From Brevibacillus fortis (lineage in GTDB: Bacteria; Bacillota; Bacilli; Brevibacillales; Brevibacillaceae): a stretch of 64,000 nt of DNA. The first letter of the stretch is position 1. Every line of letters starts with the position of its first letter. Positions 43,025 through 51,887 of the stretch are shown one piece after another. Location: positions 1 to 64,000 of the forward strand of contig NZ_PXZM01000033.1 of assembly GCF_003013395.1 (NCBI RefSeq). Direction: 5' to 3'. Under the pieces are notes generated by a model. It ran no database searches. It saw nothing but the letters and a program-made list of their open reading frames with translations, and had not been told where the DNA came from. The position numbers were made by a program, and so were the translations under genes.

Positions 43025-43648
43025 ATGTTTCAGAACATTTTAGATTTCTTAATGGAATACGGCATTTGGGGAATGTTCATCCATTCTTTTGCAGACGCAG
43101 TCATCTTTCCCGTTCCTGCCTTCTTTCTTCAAGTACCACTCAGCCTCGTTGATCCTTCGCAGGCATTGTGGATTGCAACGGTAGGCTACATCGCTTGTCT
43201 CTTAGGGACACCAGTCGGTTATTTTATCGGGAAAGTACTAGGCAAATCCGTTCTGTACAAACTCCTCAAGAAAGAATGGATTGATGCTGCCACAGCGATG
43301 TTTCAAAAGAAGGGCGAGGTCGCGATCTTCATCGGTTCGTTTACACCGATTCCGTTTAAAGTATTTACAATCATGTCGGGTTGCTTGAACTTCCCGTTGT
43401 GGAAATTGATTGGGTATGCGGCAATTGGACGGGCAGTCAAATTTTATGCAGTCGGATTATTGTTTTATTTTTACGGCAAAGTGGCGGAAAATATGGTCCA
43501 TAGCGTTTCTCTCTATATATTTATCATCATGGTGCCGCTCATCGTGGTTGGATTATGGGTGAAGAAAATCGTCACCAAGCGCCGCCAGCTGAAAATGGAA
43601 AGTACTGGCGTCAGCAATGGCATCAATGAGAAAGCCATGAATAAATAG
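43025..43648 (+). CDS. DedA/VTT-family membrane protein (YqaA-like)
   Basis: A 207-aa membrane protein with the VTT (SNARE-associated/DedA) core: GTPVGYFIGKVLGKSVLYK, then an amphipathic re-entrant segment (AIFIGSFTPIPFKVFTIMSG), and C-terminal helices. DedA proteins include lipid scramblases and flippases for undecaprenyl phosphate or phosphatidylethanolamine. The proline-rich TPIPFK motif takes the place of the usual R-x-PxxR. AAGGAG precedes the ATG. It stands alone, with a terminator right after the stop. Confidence 0.85.
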   Translation: MFQNILDFLMEYGIWGMFIHSFADAVIFPVPAFFLQVPLSLVDPSQALWIATVGYIACLLGTPVGYFIGKVLGKSVLYKLLKKEWIDAATAMFQKKGEVAIFIGSFTPIPFKVFTIMSGCLNFPLWKLIGYAAIGRAVKFYAVGLLFYFYGKVAENMVHSVSLYIFIIMVPLIVVGLWVKKIVTKRRQLKMESTGVSNGINEKAMNK

Positions 43649-43649
43649 C

Positions 43650-43683
43650 AAAGAAACCCCAAACGGAAGGGGTTTCTTTTTTT
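43650..43683. terminator. Bidirectional terminator between DedA-like gene and clpE
   Basis: AAAGAAACCCC pairs with GGGGTTTCTTT over an eight-base loop, followed by a T run. The A run on the other side serves clpE. Confidence 0.9.
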
Positions 43684-43691
43684 ATGATTGG

Positions 43692-45830
43692 TTATCCTTT
43701 TTTGACTCGAATTCCGTCATCTTCTACATCAATCAGCATCGCTGTCACATTGTCCTCTTCCATTATCAGATCCGCAATGCCATCCTCGACGTATTGCTGA
43801 ATCACGCGGCGCAATGGACGCGCCCCGAAGGATGAGTTGTAGCCCAGCTCAGCCAGCTTTTCTTTTGTGGCATCTGTCACACTGATCTCCATTCCTTGCT
43901 CAGACAGATTGCCCATGACATCTTGCAGCAGCAGATCGACGATTTTGACCAAATCTTGTTTTTCCAGATGAGCAAAGGAAATGATCGAGTCGAAGCGGTT
44001 CAAGAACTCCGGCTTAAAGTACGCACCGAGGGAGTCCAGCACGGTGGCAGGCTCAGGGGCTTTTGCTCCAAAGCCTACAGAAATCTTACGCTCGCTCACA
44101 CCCGCATTGCTCGTCGCAATAATGACGGTCTCCTTAAAATTCACCGTGCGGCCCTGACTGTCTGTCAGACGACCATCCTCGAGAATTTGCAGGAACATGT
44201 GCATGACGTCCGGGTGAGCTTTTTCGATCTCATCCAGCAAAATAATGCTGTATGGGTTGCGGCGTACACGCTCTGTCAACTGACCTGCTTCTTCGTGACC
44301 CACATAGCCAGGAGGTGAACCGATCAATTTGGAAACGGAATGCTTCTCCATGTACTCGCTCATATCCAGACGAATCATGGAATCACGGGTACCAAACAGC
44401 TCCTCTGCCAGTGCTTTGGACAGCTCCGTTTTCCCGACACCCGTCGGACCGACGAACAGGAAGGAAGCAATTGGTCTGTTTTTCGGTTTCAGACCTGCAC
44501 GACTTCGACGAATCGCCTTCGCTACTTGTGTGACTGCCTCGGATTGACCAATGACTTTTGCTTCCAAATGAGCGGCCAGGTTTTTCATTTTCATCTGCTC
44601 ATCGCTTTGCAGCTTCATAACAGGAATCCCAGTCTTTTGCTCGATCAATGCCTGGATGTCCGTGACGTTAACCTGAACGCGCTGCTCCTTGCCCTCGATC
44701 TGATCCAGCTTCTCCAAAATGCCCACTTCTTCATCTCGCAGACCAGCTGCCTTTTCATATGCCTCTTGCTCTGTCGCTTCCTTTTTCTCCTGATTGATTT
44801 GCGCCAGCCGCTCATGCAGGTCTGCCGTATCTACAGCGGAGGATCGCAGGTTCAATCGCGAGCCCACTTCATCCAAGAGATCGATCGCCTTGTCAGGCAA
44901 GAAGCGATCCTGAAGGTAACGATGGGAGTATTCTACGCAGGCACGAATGACATCATCCGAATAAGCGACTTGGTGGAATGCTTCGTATTTCGGGCGCAAG
45001 CCTTTTAAAATCTCAATGGCTTGGTCTACAGTTGGTTCTTTGACCATTACTGGCTGCAGGCGGCGCTCTAGAGCGGCGTCTTTCTCAATGACGCGATACT
45101 CTTTTAACGTAGTTGCCCCAATCAACTGCAACTCGCCGCGAGCCAGTGCTGGCTTCAGAATGTTTCCAGCATCCATTGATCCTTCCGCAGAGCCTGCACC
45201 TACCAAGAGATGAATCTCATCCACGAACAGGATGACGTTTTTGCGTTTTTGTAGCTCGGCAATCACATGCTTCATTTTTTCCTCGAACTGTCCGCGAATT
45301 CCCGTCCCTGCAACCAGAGAGGCGACATCTAAAATGTACACCTGCTTGTTTTTCAGCTTGGTCGGTACTTGCCCTTCCGTAATACGCAGGGCGAGGCCCT
45401 CCGCAATCGCCGTCTTCCCAACCCCTGGCTCTCCGATCAAAACCGGATTGTTCTTGTTGCGTCTATTCAAAATCTCAATGACACGCTCAATTTCTTGTTC
45501 GCGTCCAATCACAGGGTCAATCAGCCCGGCACGTGCCGCATCGTTTAGATTACGACCTAGGTCATCGAGGATGCCTCCACCGCGCTCTGGTGCTTGTGGC
45601 TGCGGTTGGCCGGAAGATTTGCCCGGATTCACCCGGCCTTGGGCAAAGCCTTGCAGGAACTCATCCAGTCCAGAGAAGGAGGCGAAAGGACTAAAGCCCA
45701 TGCCCACTCCCATTTTGTTGGTCAGCTTTATTTTGCAATCCTGGCACAGATCGTATTTTTGTTGCTGATTTTGTACCCGTATATGAACAGTCACAGTTGC
45801 TTCTCGTTGTTTGCAGATTTCACAATGCAT
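43692..45830 (-). CDS. clpE: ATP-dependent Clp protease ATPase ClpE
   Basis: A 712-aa Hsp100 unfoldase that feeds damaged proteins to ClpP. The N-terminal zinc finger (CEICKQ, then CQDCK, residues 3-30) marks ClpE rather than ClpC. AAA-1 has Walker A GEPGVGKTA. A UVR-like coiled linker follows (KAAGLRDEEVGILEKLDQIE). AAA-2 has GPTGVGKTE, and LDEIEKAHPDV is the second Walker B. The ATG at 45830 follows GGGGGG by eight bases. Five CtsR heptads upstream indicate tight heat- and stress-induced control. A typical IGF/L ClpP loop is not clearly seen. Confidence 0.95.
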   Translation of the reverse strand: MHCEICKQREATVTVHIRVQNQQQKYDLCQDCKIKLTNKMGVGMGFSPFASFSGLDEFLQGFAQGRVNPGKSSGQPQPQAPERGGGILDDLGRNLNDAARAGLIDPVIGREQEIERVIEILNRRNKNNPVLIGEPGVGKTAIAEGLALRITEGQVPTKLKNKQVYILDVASLVAGTGIRGQFEEKMKHVIAELQKRKNVILFVDEIHLLVGAGSAEGSMDAGNILKPALARGELQLIGATTLKEYRVIEKDAALERRLQPVMVKEPTVDQAIEILKGLRPKYEAFHQVAYSDDVIRACVEYSHRYLQDRFLPDKAIDLLDEVGSRLNLRSSAVDTADLHERLAQINQEKKEATEQEAYEKAAGLRDEEVGILEKLDQIEGKEQRVQVNVTDIQALIEQKTGIPVMKLQSDEQMKMKNLAAHLEAKVIGQSEAVTQVAKAIRRSRAGLKPKNRPIASFLFVGPTGVGKTELSKALAEELFGTRDSMIRLDMSEYMEKHSVSKLIGSPPGYVGHEEAGQLTERVRRNPYSIILLDEIEKAHPDVMHMFLQILEDGRLTDSQGRTVNFKETVIIATSNAGVSERKISVGFGAKAPEPATVLDSLGAYFKPEFLNRFDSIISFAHLEKQDLVKIVDLLLQDVMGNLSEQGMEISVTDATKEKLAELGYNSSFGARPLRRVIQQYVEDGIADLIMEEDNVTAMLIDVEDDGIRVKKG

Positions 45831-45872
45831 ATTCAATCCCCCCAAAAGCGTTGTTTTGGAATTCAGAAGATC

Positions 45873-45930
45873 TTTGACCTTTCCTGACCTTCGTTGACCT
45901 TATTATAGTTTGACCTTCTTTGACTTTCAA
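45873..45930 (-). promoter_or_regulatory. clpE promoter with five CtsR heptads
   Basis: TTGAAA and TATAAT are 17 bp apart on the minus strand. AGTCAAA and GGTCAAA (10-bp period, 45909-45925) lie in the spacer and form one perfect CtsR box. GGTCAAC, GGTCAGG and GGTCAAA (45873-45899, 10-bp period) form a second tandem set downstream. Confidence 0.85.
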
Positions 45931-45948
45931 GAGGGATTGTATGGTTTT

Positions 45949-47088
45949 TTACACTTTGCTCTTTTGCAGATAGGGAACGATTGAAAGTAACCCGAAAACA
46001 GCTAAACAAGCACCTACCCACAATGGTGAAACAAGCCCATAGCCACTACTAATCCCGATCCCGCCAAATGATGAACCAATGGCAACACCCATTGTAATAA
46101 AAGAAGTATGCACAGTGTTGACCATCGTCCCACTGCCTGCGGCATTCATAACTCGTGCGATCATGGCCGGATTCATCGCTACGCCCGTCAACCCAATCAG
46201 AATAATGGACAGCACAGCGATCCATTTATTTTCGGCGCCTACGGCAAACAGAACCAATGCGGCAAGGAGTATGCTTAATCCCGTTACAAGGATTCGCATG
46301 GTAAAACGATCAGCAAGTCTGCCAATCACGATATTTCCGATCACGGTCGAGATGCCATAAAGGGCAAGCAAATACGGGATACTCGCATCCGAAAATGCCG
46401 TTACATCTGTAAGAATCGGACTAAAATAACTAAACGCTGCGAAGGTACCGCCAATGATCAACATGCTCGTTGCATACGCGGTCCAAAGGTGCGGATTTTG
46501 AAAACTGGCAAGCTCATCCTGTACGTTCACCTGGTCTTTTTGTGCGGAGGAAGGGAGCAACCCTTGAATCAAGATCCCTGATAGCAACACGACTACTGCA
46601 ACAACCCAAAAGCTCATTCTCCAGCCGAAATATTGTGCAATCACGGTTGTCAGAGGGAGTCCTATGACAGTTGCAATCATTAGGCCTGCCAAAACAATCG
46701 AGGCTGCCTTTCCGCGTGAATGAGAGGGAACCAAGCTGGCTGAAATACTGACGGAGATGCCAAACGCTGCGGATGAAGCAATACCCGTTATGATACGAGC
46801 AAGCATCATTGACTCGTAATTCCAAGCCATTGCTCCTAACGCTTGACCAATAAAGAAGACGGCAACCAATGAAAGCAACGCTTGTTTTCGGCGAATATGC
46901 AAGAGAGTTGCTGTTAGGATGGGGCCTCCTATCACCATTGCTCCTGCATACGCCGTAATAAAATACCCGATGGACGGGATCGACACGTCGAAATCATCGG
47001 CAAGTTCGTTCATCATACCTGCAACCATAAATTCAGAAGTCGTCATCGCAAAAATTGCTACCGCTAACAAATAAATCATCGATGGCAT
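45949..47088 (-). CDS. MFS transporter (AraJ/DHA1 type)
   Basis: A 379-aa transporter with 12 helices, lacking long loops, of the AraJ-like drug/sugar efflux group (ATTSEFMVAGMMNELADDFD start, GKAASIVLAGLMIATVIGLP motif C-like region). GGAG precedes the ATG. The TetR gene lies 64 bp upstream in the same direction. An operator-like 16-mer at 47113 lies between them and resembles one before the TetR gene, so both are probably repressed by that TetR protein. Confidence 0.87.
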   Translation of the reverse strand: MPSMIYLLAVAIFAMTTSEFMVAGMMNELADDFDVSIPSIGYFITAYAGAMVIGGPILTATLLHIRRKQALLSLVAVFFIGQALGAMAWNYESMMLARIITGIASSAAFGISVSISASLVPSHSRGKAASIVLAGLMIATVIGLPLTTVIAQYFGWRMSFWVVAVVVLLSGILIQGLLPSSAQKDQVNVQDELASFQNPHLWTAYATSMLIIGGTFAAFSYFSPILTDVTAFSDASIPYLLALYGISTVIGNIVIGRLADRFTMRILVTGLSILLAALVLFAVGAENKWIAVLSIILIGLTGVAMNPAMIARVMNAAGSGTMVNTVHTSFITMGVAIGSSFGGIGISSGYGLVSPLWVGACLAVFGLLSIVPYLQKSKV

Positions 47089-47112
47089 GAATAAACACTC
47101 CTTATTTATTTT

Positions 47113-47128
47113 TGTAACGATCGGTACA
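47113..47128. promoter_or_regulatory. TetR operator candidate before the MFS gene
   Basis: TGTAACGATCGGTACA, nearly palindromic, with a close counterpart at 47797. The shared core is TGTAnCGnnCGGT. Confidence 0.55.
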
Positions 47129-47152
47129 AAAGTTATGCAAAAAAATAGCGCA

Positions 47153-47749
47153 TTACGCGCCGAAGATAGATTCCATGGTGCCGTTCATGATTTGTTCAGC
47201 CAATGTCCGATTTTGTGTGGATGTATTCAACACACGGAAGCCGTAGTAACTGCTTAAAAATAGGCTAGCCAAATCCACAGCAGATCGTTTTTTGGAGATT
47301 TCGCCCGTTCGCAAGCCTTCCTCCATCACTATTTCCATAGTTTGCTTCAAAAGCTCAACATGTCTTGTGACTATTTCTTCAATCTTGGGATCGTCTTTAG
47401 CCCGTTCCAATCCCGCATTGATCAGCAAACACCCCTTTGGGTTCGTTGATTCAAAGTCTTCCACCAATGCCCACGCTAAAAAATTTTGCAACCGTTCTTT
47501 CACGGAACCCGGACTTTCTAACAATGCCCGCTGTTCACGAATCCCAGTTTCGTGATAGTGTTCCACCACTGCTAGATAAAGCTCCTGTTTACTCCCAAAC
47601 GTATTGTACAAGCTTCCTTTACCTAGTCCAGTATCACTGCATAAGTCATGCGTAGAACAACCATTGTAGCCTTTTGACCAAAATGTTTTCATGGCCACAT
47701 CTACGATGGAAGTATAATCAAAATCACGAGGTCTGCCGCGTTTGCTCAA
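47153..47749 (-). CDS. TetR-family repressor
   Basis: A 198-aa regulator with an N-terminal HTH (about 10-55: STHDLCSDTGLGKGSLYNTF) and an AcrR-like ligand domain (CLLINAGLERAKDDPKIEEI is seen in the group of YvdT/NemR-like repressors). The start is TTG 47747-47749 with AAAGGAGG six bases upstream; longer frames include the operator and are unlikely. It heads an operon with the MFS exporter. Ligand is unknown. Confidence 0.85.
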   Translation of the reverse strand: MSKRGRPRDFDYTSIVDVAMKTFWSKGYNGCSTHDLCSDTGLGKGSLYNTFGSKQELYLAVVEHYHETGIREQRALLESPGSVKERLQNFLAWALVEDFESTNPKGCLLINAGLERAKDDPKIEEIVTRHVELLKQTMEIVMEEGLRTGEISKKRSAVDLASLFLSSYYGFRVLNTSTQNRTLAEQIMNGTMESIFGA

Positions 47750-47796
47750 CGGAATCCTCCTTTCGTTTCTAACTGTTATGGAAATTTTACATATTA

Positions 47797-47812
47797 TGTA
47801 CCGTTCGGTCAA
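47797..47812. promoter_or_regulatory. TetR operator candidate before the tetR gene
   Basis: TGTACCGTTCGGTCAA, with palindromic core ACCG-TT-CGGT, overlaps a TTGACC -35-like sequence. It matches the site at 47113 in its half-sites. Confidence 0.55.
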
Positions 47813-47924
47813 CAATTTAAATGTCTGCAACTGTATACCATGCCTATAGAAAAAGCCCATTTTGAACATTGTCATTCAAAACAGGCTTGATGATAAATGA
47901 TAAGGACGCTAAACAGTAAAAATA

Positions 47925-49160
47925 TCAACCTCTTCTTTTTTGAAATACAGAAAGACCATTTGCCATCATATATTTCATTAAAGATAACCAGACACTATAA
48001 TTGGGATTTGGATGTTTTGCTTTGCTCATTCTTTCTAATTGCTGTTCATACCAACCAATTTCTAGCACGGCTGCTTTCGAATCGATCCATTTCACTCCTG
48101 TCCGGATAGGTTTAATCTGTATGGTTTTATATTTACCTTGGAAAATTTGGTTAGGAAGATCTGGTACCAATGCAAATGCTTTTCCTATCCCTACCATATC
48201 TATTGCCCCACTAGCAATCGCTTCTATCATGCCTTCTTCAGAATGAAATCCTCCTGTTACTACCAGTGGAGTAGAAATGATTTTTCTTGCCTTATCAGCG
48301 TAATCTAAGAAATATGCTTCGCGTTTTTTTGTACGCTCACTGGTATTTGCTATAAACATCTTTGGATTTTCATAATTCCCTCCCGAAATTTCAATAAGAT
48401 CAATTCCAACGTCGGACATTTTTTGAAGAACTTGCATCGATTCCTCTTCTGTAAACCCTCCGCGTTGAAAATCGGCAGAATTCAATTTAAGACCGATAGG
48501 AAATTTTTCACCAACTTGCTTTCGGATTTCATAATATGTTTTAATCAGAAATCTCATACGGTTATCTAGGCTTCCTCCCCATTTATCAGTACGTTGATTG
48601 TGATGAGAAGATAAAAACTGATTAATCAGATAACCGTGGGCGCCATGAATTTGAACGCCTGTAAAACCTGCTTTTTTTGCAATTCTAGCTGCATTTCCAA
48701 ATCGTTTAATGATTTCTTTGATTTCAGTCTCACTAAGAGCGCGTGGATGATTAAAGAAGTTTCCAAGATTTCCTGTAAGAGGAATCGCACTTGGTGCTAC
48801 TGGTTGTCTAGACACGGCTTTCGGTGACTGCTTCCCAGGATGATTTAACTGCATCCAAAGATGTGTTCCGTTTTTTGTGCCAGCTTTTGCCCATTTTTTT
48901 AGCAAGTCTAAGTTTGTTTCATCATCAACAACAACATTGCCTGGTTCACCTAATGCATTTCGATCAACCATTACATTCCCTGTCATAACAAGACCAGCTC
49001 CACCATTTGCCCATGTTTCATATAAAGTAACGAGTGACATTGTTGGATTATTATCTTCTTGTGCTAAATTTTCACTTAGTGCCGCTTTAAAAAATCGATT
49101 CTTAATGATTATTCCATTTGGTAGTTGTAATGAATTTGCCAAGATAGTCTCTTTTTTCAT
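47925..49160 (-). CDS. NADH:flavin oxidoreductase (old yellow enzyme family)
   Basis: A 411-aa TIM-barrel FMN enzyme. The group reduces activated C=C bonds or nitro compounds. Segments seen: NGIIIKNRFFKAALSE (start of barrel), QLNHPGKQSP, GVQIHGAHGYLINQFLSS with the active-site His pair, and GGFHSEEGMIEAIASGAIDM for the phosphate site. GAGGAGG precedes the ATG. Low GC relative to the window suggests transfer together with the arsR gene upstream, which probably regulates it. Confidence 0.88.
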   Translation of the reverse strand: MKKETILANSLQLPNGIIIKNRFFKAALSENLAQEDNNPTMSLVTLYETWANGGAGLVMTGNVMVDRNALGEPGNVVVDDETNLDLLKKWAKAGTKNGTHLWMQLNHPGKQSPKAVSRQPVAPSAIPLTGNLGNFFNHPRALSETEIKEIIKRFGNAARIAKKAGFTGVQIHGAHGYLINQFLSSHHNQRTDKWGGSLDNRMRFLIKTYYEIRKQVGEKFPIGLKLNSADFQRGGFTEEESMQVLQKMSDVGIDLIEISGGNYENPKMFIANTSERTKKREAYFLDYADKARKIISTPLVVTGGFHSEEGMIEAIASGAIDMVGIGKAFALVPDLPNQIFQGKYKTIQIKPIRTGVKWIDSKAAVLEIGWYEQQLERMSKAKHPNPNYSVWLSLMKYMMANGLSVFQKRRG

Positions 49161-49250
49161 GTATTATTCCTCCTCAAGCATAGATCGTAATTGTTTGAAG
49201 GTTTAATAGTTTAATCTTTTTAACTAAAATCGCGTATGTTTTCCCAAGAA

Positions 49251-49613
49251 TTAGCTTTCGTTCTTGTTTTGAAAAGGTCCATAGTTTGTCATATATGCTT
49301 CAATATGTTCAACCAAGCTTTTCAGTAGTCGAATTGTACTTTTATTTGGATCTAAATAATAATAATTCTTTGTTCCCTCACGATGAAAATTAACTACTTT
49401 TGCATCTTTTAAGATTTTCAAATGATGTGATACTGCCGGGCGAGATAAGTGAGTTCTTTGGGTGATTTCACCGACTCGCATTCCTTCCTCGCATCCTGCA
49501 GCCATTAAAGCGATAATGATAGATTGCCTTGTTTGATCTCCAATCGCCGTTAATACATCTTGACATTCTCGAAATTCTACAGCAAGTGCAGCTAGCTCTT
49601 CTATACTTTTCAA
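49251..49613 (-). CDS. ArsR-family winged-helix regulator
   Basis: A 120-aa ArsR/SmtB-type repressor with recognition helix region THLSRPAVSHHLKILKDA (about 55-72) and the beta wing (VNFHREGTKNYYYLD). No obvious Cys-rich metal site is seen (a single Cys in FRECQDV and one in AAGCEEG), so it may sense redox or an organic ligand. It precedes the OYE gene in the same direction by 90 bp. A perfect TTGTTCA/TGAACAA repeat lies just upstream. Confidence 0.85.
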   Translation of the reverse strand: MKSIEELAALAVEFRECQDVLTAIGDQTRQSIIIALMAAGCEEGMRVGEITQRTHLSRPAVSHHLKILKDAKVVNFHREGTKNYYYLDPNKSTIRLLKSLVEHIEAYMTNYGPFQNKNES

Positions 49614-49628
49614 ATACTCACCTCATTT

Positions 49629-49656
49629 TTGTTCAACAGCTTAAACCAATGAACAA
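49629..49656. promoter_or_regulatory. Inverted repeat before arsR gene
   Basis: TTGTTCA and TGAACAA are perfect 7-bp arms 14 bp apart, immediately upstream of the arsR start. Probable self-operator. Confidence 0.45.
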
Positions 49657-49688
49657 TTTAATCGTATCATATATTTTGACGAAAAATA

Positions 49689-49895
49689 TATTGGTATAGA
49701 AAATCAAGACCATTACATGCTCTTCACTGATAATAATGATGTCGAATGTTATTTTGTGCAGAATGGTGGACAGTATAAGTTCAACGTCTTAAATGTTGGG
49801 ATGAACGGTTCTTTTGTTCAATGGTTCGATTACGCGAACCATATTAGCATAAATTTTTCAAAATAGGTTATTGGGAAAGAAAATCGAGACCATTA
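49689..49895. repeat. 27-bp direct repeats flanking a gene remnant
   Basis: The 27-mers at 49689-49715 and 49869-49895 differ at three positions (TATTGG...AGACCATTA). In frame they read IGIENQDH and IGKENRDH, so the second looks like a duplicated bit of the remnant gene. Confidence 0.6.
49717..49866 (+). pseudogene. Remnant of an unknown AT-rich gene
   Basis: The 49-codon frame from ATG 49717 (MLFTDNNDVECYFVQNGGQY...) is open further upstream (YFDEKYIGIENQDHY) and reads like the C-terminal part of a real protein, but there is no ribosome site or start. Codon use is AT-rich like the neighbouring ArsR/OYE genes. The rest of 49867-50130 holds the second direct repeat and no gene. Origin unknown; a small immunity-like protein is one option. 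Confidence 0.35.
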
Positions 49896-50130
49896 GCTCC
49901 ATTCAAAAAATAACCACTTTGGTGTCTCTCTATTAAAAAGTACCCATTCTCTTATCCCAAAATCCAGATAAGAAAATGGATACTAAATTAACTACTTTTG
50001 TTGGTAATTTAGCTTAATATCGAACCTTTTTAGAGAAGTTACGGTAACTCGGTTCTAGGAAACTCCAGATGAAGCATTTGGTGATTTCTCCTGCAATTTA
50101 GGGATTCCAATGCTCATGGAATCTCCCCCA

Positions 50131-51033
50131 TTAAAAAGAGTATGCTTGTACTTCATCCAAAGTAGGCAGAGATGGTTGAGCACCGTTCCTTGTTACGACA
50201 ATCGCTGCTACTTTGCTGGCGAAAGTGGCCGCTTCGGTTTCTGTCATTCCTTGCGTGATCCCAACCGCAAAAGCTGCCGTAAAGGAATCTCCTGCCGCCG
50301 TTGTATCCACTGGCTCTACGCGGAAAGCCGGGATATGGATCGTTTCATCAGCGGTTACTAAGAGAGCGCCCTTTTCCCCCAACGTCACGATGACGCGCTT
50401 TGGGCCTCCTGACAAAAGCTTTTTGGCTGCGGCCTGCACTTCATCTATCGTGGATACTGGCATTCCCGTGAGTATAGAAAGCTCTGTTTCATTTGGGGTT
50501 AAGGTATGTACATGTGATAATAGCTCGCTGGATAGCTCGCGTGCAGGTGCCGGATTTAAAATGACCAGCTTGCCGAGTCGAGCAGCCTCTTTGACTGTAT
50601 GTTCCACGACGGGCATCGGGATTTCCAGTTGGAGCAATACGACGTCGCTTTCCTTTAAAATGGACTGATTGTCTGCAATATGCTCGGTGCTGACAAGCGC
50701 ATTCGCTCCCGGTACGAGCACGATGTTGTTTTCCCCATCATCACTTACATTGATAAAAGCCATACCTGTCGTACCCGAGCGTTTGATCCCCTCTATGTGA
50801 ACCTGCGCATCCGCAAGCCCTCCCAGCATAATCTGGCCGTTCTCATCTTCTCCTACCATTCCGATCATGGAGACATGCGCGCCCAGGCGAGAAGCCGCTA
50901 CTGCCTGATTCGCTCCTTTTCCACCCGGAATCAGCTCGAAGTGATGACTTGCGATCGTTTCTCCTGCTTTGGGCAAATGATGTACATGGGTTACGAGATC
51001 CATATTGATACTTCCTACTATTGCGATTTTCAC
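50131..51033 (-). CDS. rbsK: Ribokinase
   Basis: A 300-aa PfkB-family kinase making ribose 5-phosphate. Substrate motif GGKGANQAVAASRLG (about 40-54), and the catalytic Asp in DTTAAGDSFTAAFAVG (near 250) with the anion hole. Length and MDLVTHVHHLPKAGET fit ribokinase. It stands alone, without rbsD/A/C/B or a LacI regulator, so it may serve nucleoside ribose salvage rather than an rbs operon. Confidence 0.92.
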   Translation of the reverse strand: MKIAIVGSINMDLVTHVHHLPKAGETIASHHFELIPGGKGANQAVAASRLGAHVSMIGMVGEDENGQIMLGGLADAQVHIEGIKRSGTTGMAFINVSDDGENNIVLVPGANALVSTEHIADNQSILKESDVVLLQLEIPMPVVEHTVKEAARLGKLVILNPAPARELSSELLSHVHTLTPNETELSILTGMPVSTIDEVQAAAKKLLSGGPKRVIVTLGEKGALLVTADETIHIPAFRVEPVDTTAAGDSFTAAFAVGITQGMTETEAATFASKVAAIVVTRNGAQPSLPTLDEVQAYSF

Positions 51034-51138
51034 GACGAGCCCTCCTAGCTAATCTCGAACATGATGATTCCGTCGGTTACAAAATAGTGCTTTTCATCCG
51101 AGAAGTCAACGTATTTTCTAAGGGATTGCTCCTAAGAC

Positions 51139-51168
51139 TTGGAGCGCAGCACTTCCATTAGATATAAT
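51139..51168 (+). promoter_or_regulatory. Promoter of endonuclease V gene
   Basis: TTGGAG and a perfect TATAAT, 18 bp apart, 33 bp before the ATG. CCGGAGGT is the ribosome site. Confidence 0.65.
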
Positions 51169-51200
51169 GAACAAATCTTCTATCCTCCGGAGGTAACCAG

Positions 51201-51887
51201 ATGGAGCCGATTATCCAACATCCTTGGAACATTGATGAGCAAGAGGCCATTAACCTACAACGACAACTAGCCCAGCAAGTGATAAAAGAAGATCAATTAA
51301 CGGACGTACGCTTTATCGCCGGAGTAGACGTAGCGTATCATGCCGAGTCTGATTTGTTAGTCGCTGGTGTCGTGATCATAGACGCCACTTCCCTGCAAGT
51401 CGTCGAGTCTATCGTCATTCAAGACACCGTTGAGTTCCCGTATATTCCCGGCTTGTTCTCTTTTCGAGAGCTGCCTCCACTGGTGCGTGCATTCAAGGAG
51501 CTAAAAACAACCCCGCAGCTCGTTGTCTGCGATGGGCAAGGAATCGCTCACCCGCGAAGATTCGGACTAGCCAGTCATTTGGGCGTCCTATTTGGCATTC
51601 CTACCATTGGCTGTGGAAAAACGAGACTGCTAGGTGAATATGAAGAACCAGCGCAGGAAAGAGGCGCGTATTCCCCTTTGATCGATCAGGGTGAGGTCAT
51701 CGGTGGAGTCTTGCGCACACAACCGAATATCAAACCGATATTTGTCTCGATCGGGCACGGCATCTCTTTGCCAACTGCATGCGCATGGATCACCAAGCTC
51801 TCTCCCAAATATCGTTTGCCCGAAACGACGCGGCAAGCGGATCAGCTCGTGAATAAAGTATCGGCGGAATTAAATAGTAGCCGCTAA
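51201..51887 (+). CDS. nfi: Endonuclease V (deoxyinosine repair)
   Basis: A 228-aa RNase H-like nuclease that cuts one base 3' of deoxyinosine. The first catalytic Asp is in FIAGVDVAY (near 43), the wedge PYIPGLFSFRELPPL is present, and the second Asp is in VCDGQGIAHPRRFGLASHLG (near 110). The third acidic region follows IGCGKTRL. The length matches the family. Its end overlaps the convergent DUF2185 gene by four bases. Confidence 0.93.
   Translation: MEPIIQHPWNIDEQEAINLQRQLAQQVIKEDQLTDVRFIAGVDVAYHAESDLLVAGVVIIDATSLQVVESIVIQDTVEFPYIPGLFSFRELPPLVRAFKELKTTPQLVVCDGQGIAHPRRFGLASHLGVLFGIPTIGCGKTRLLGEYEEPAQERGAYSPLIDQGEVIGGVLRTQPNIKPIFVSIGHGISLPTACAWITKLSPKYRLPETTRQADQLVNKVSAELNSSR

Noticed and set aside
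50103..50122. GATTCCA/TGGAATC hairpin as rbsK terminator
   Set aside because: The stem is perfect but there is no T run on the rbsK strand, so termination is not supported.
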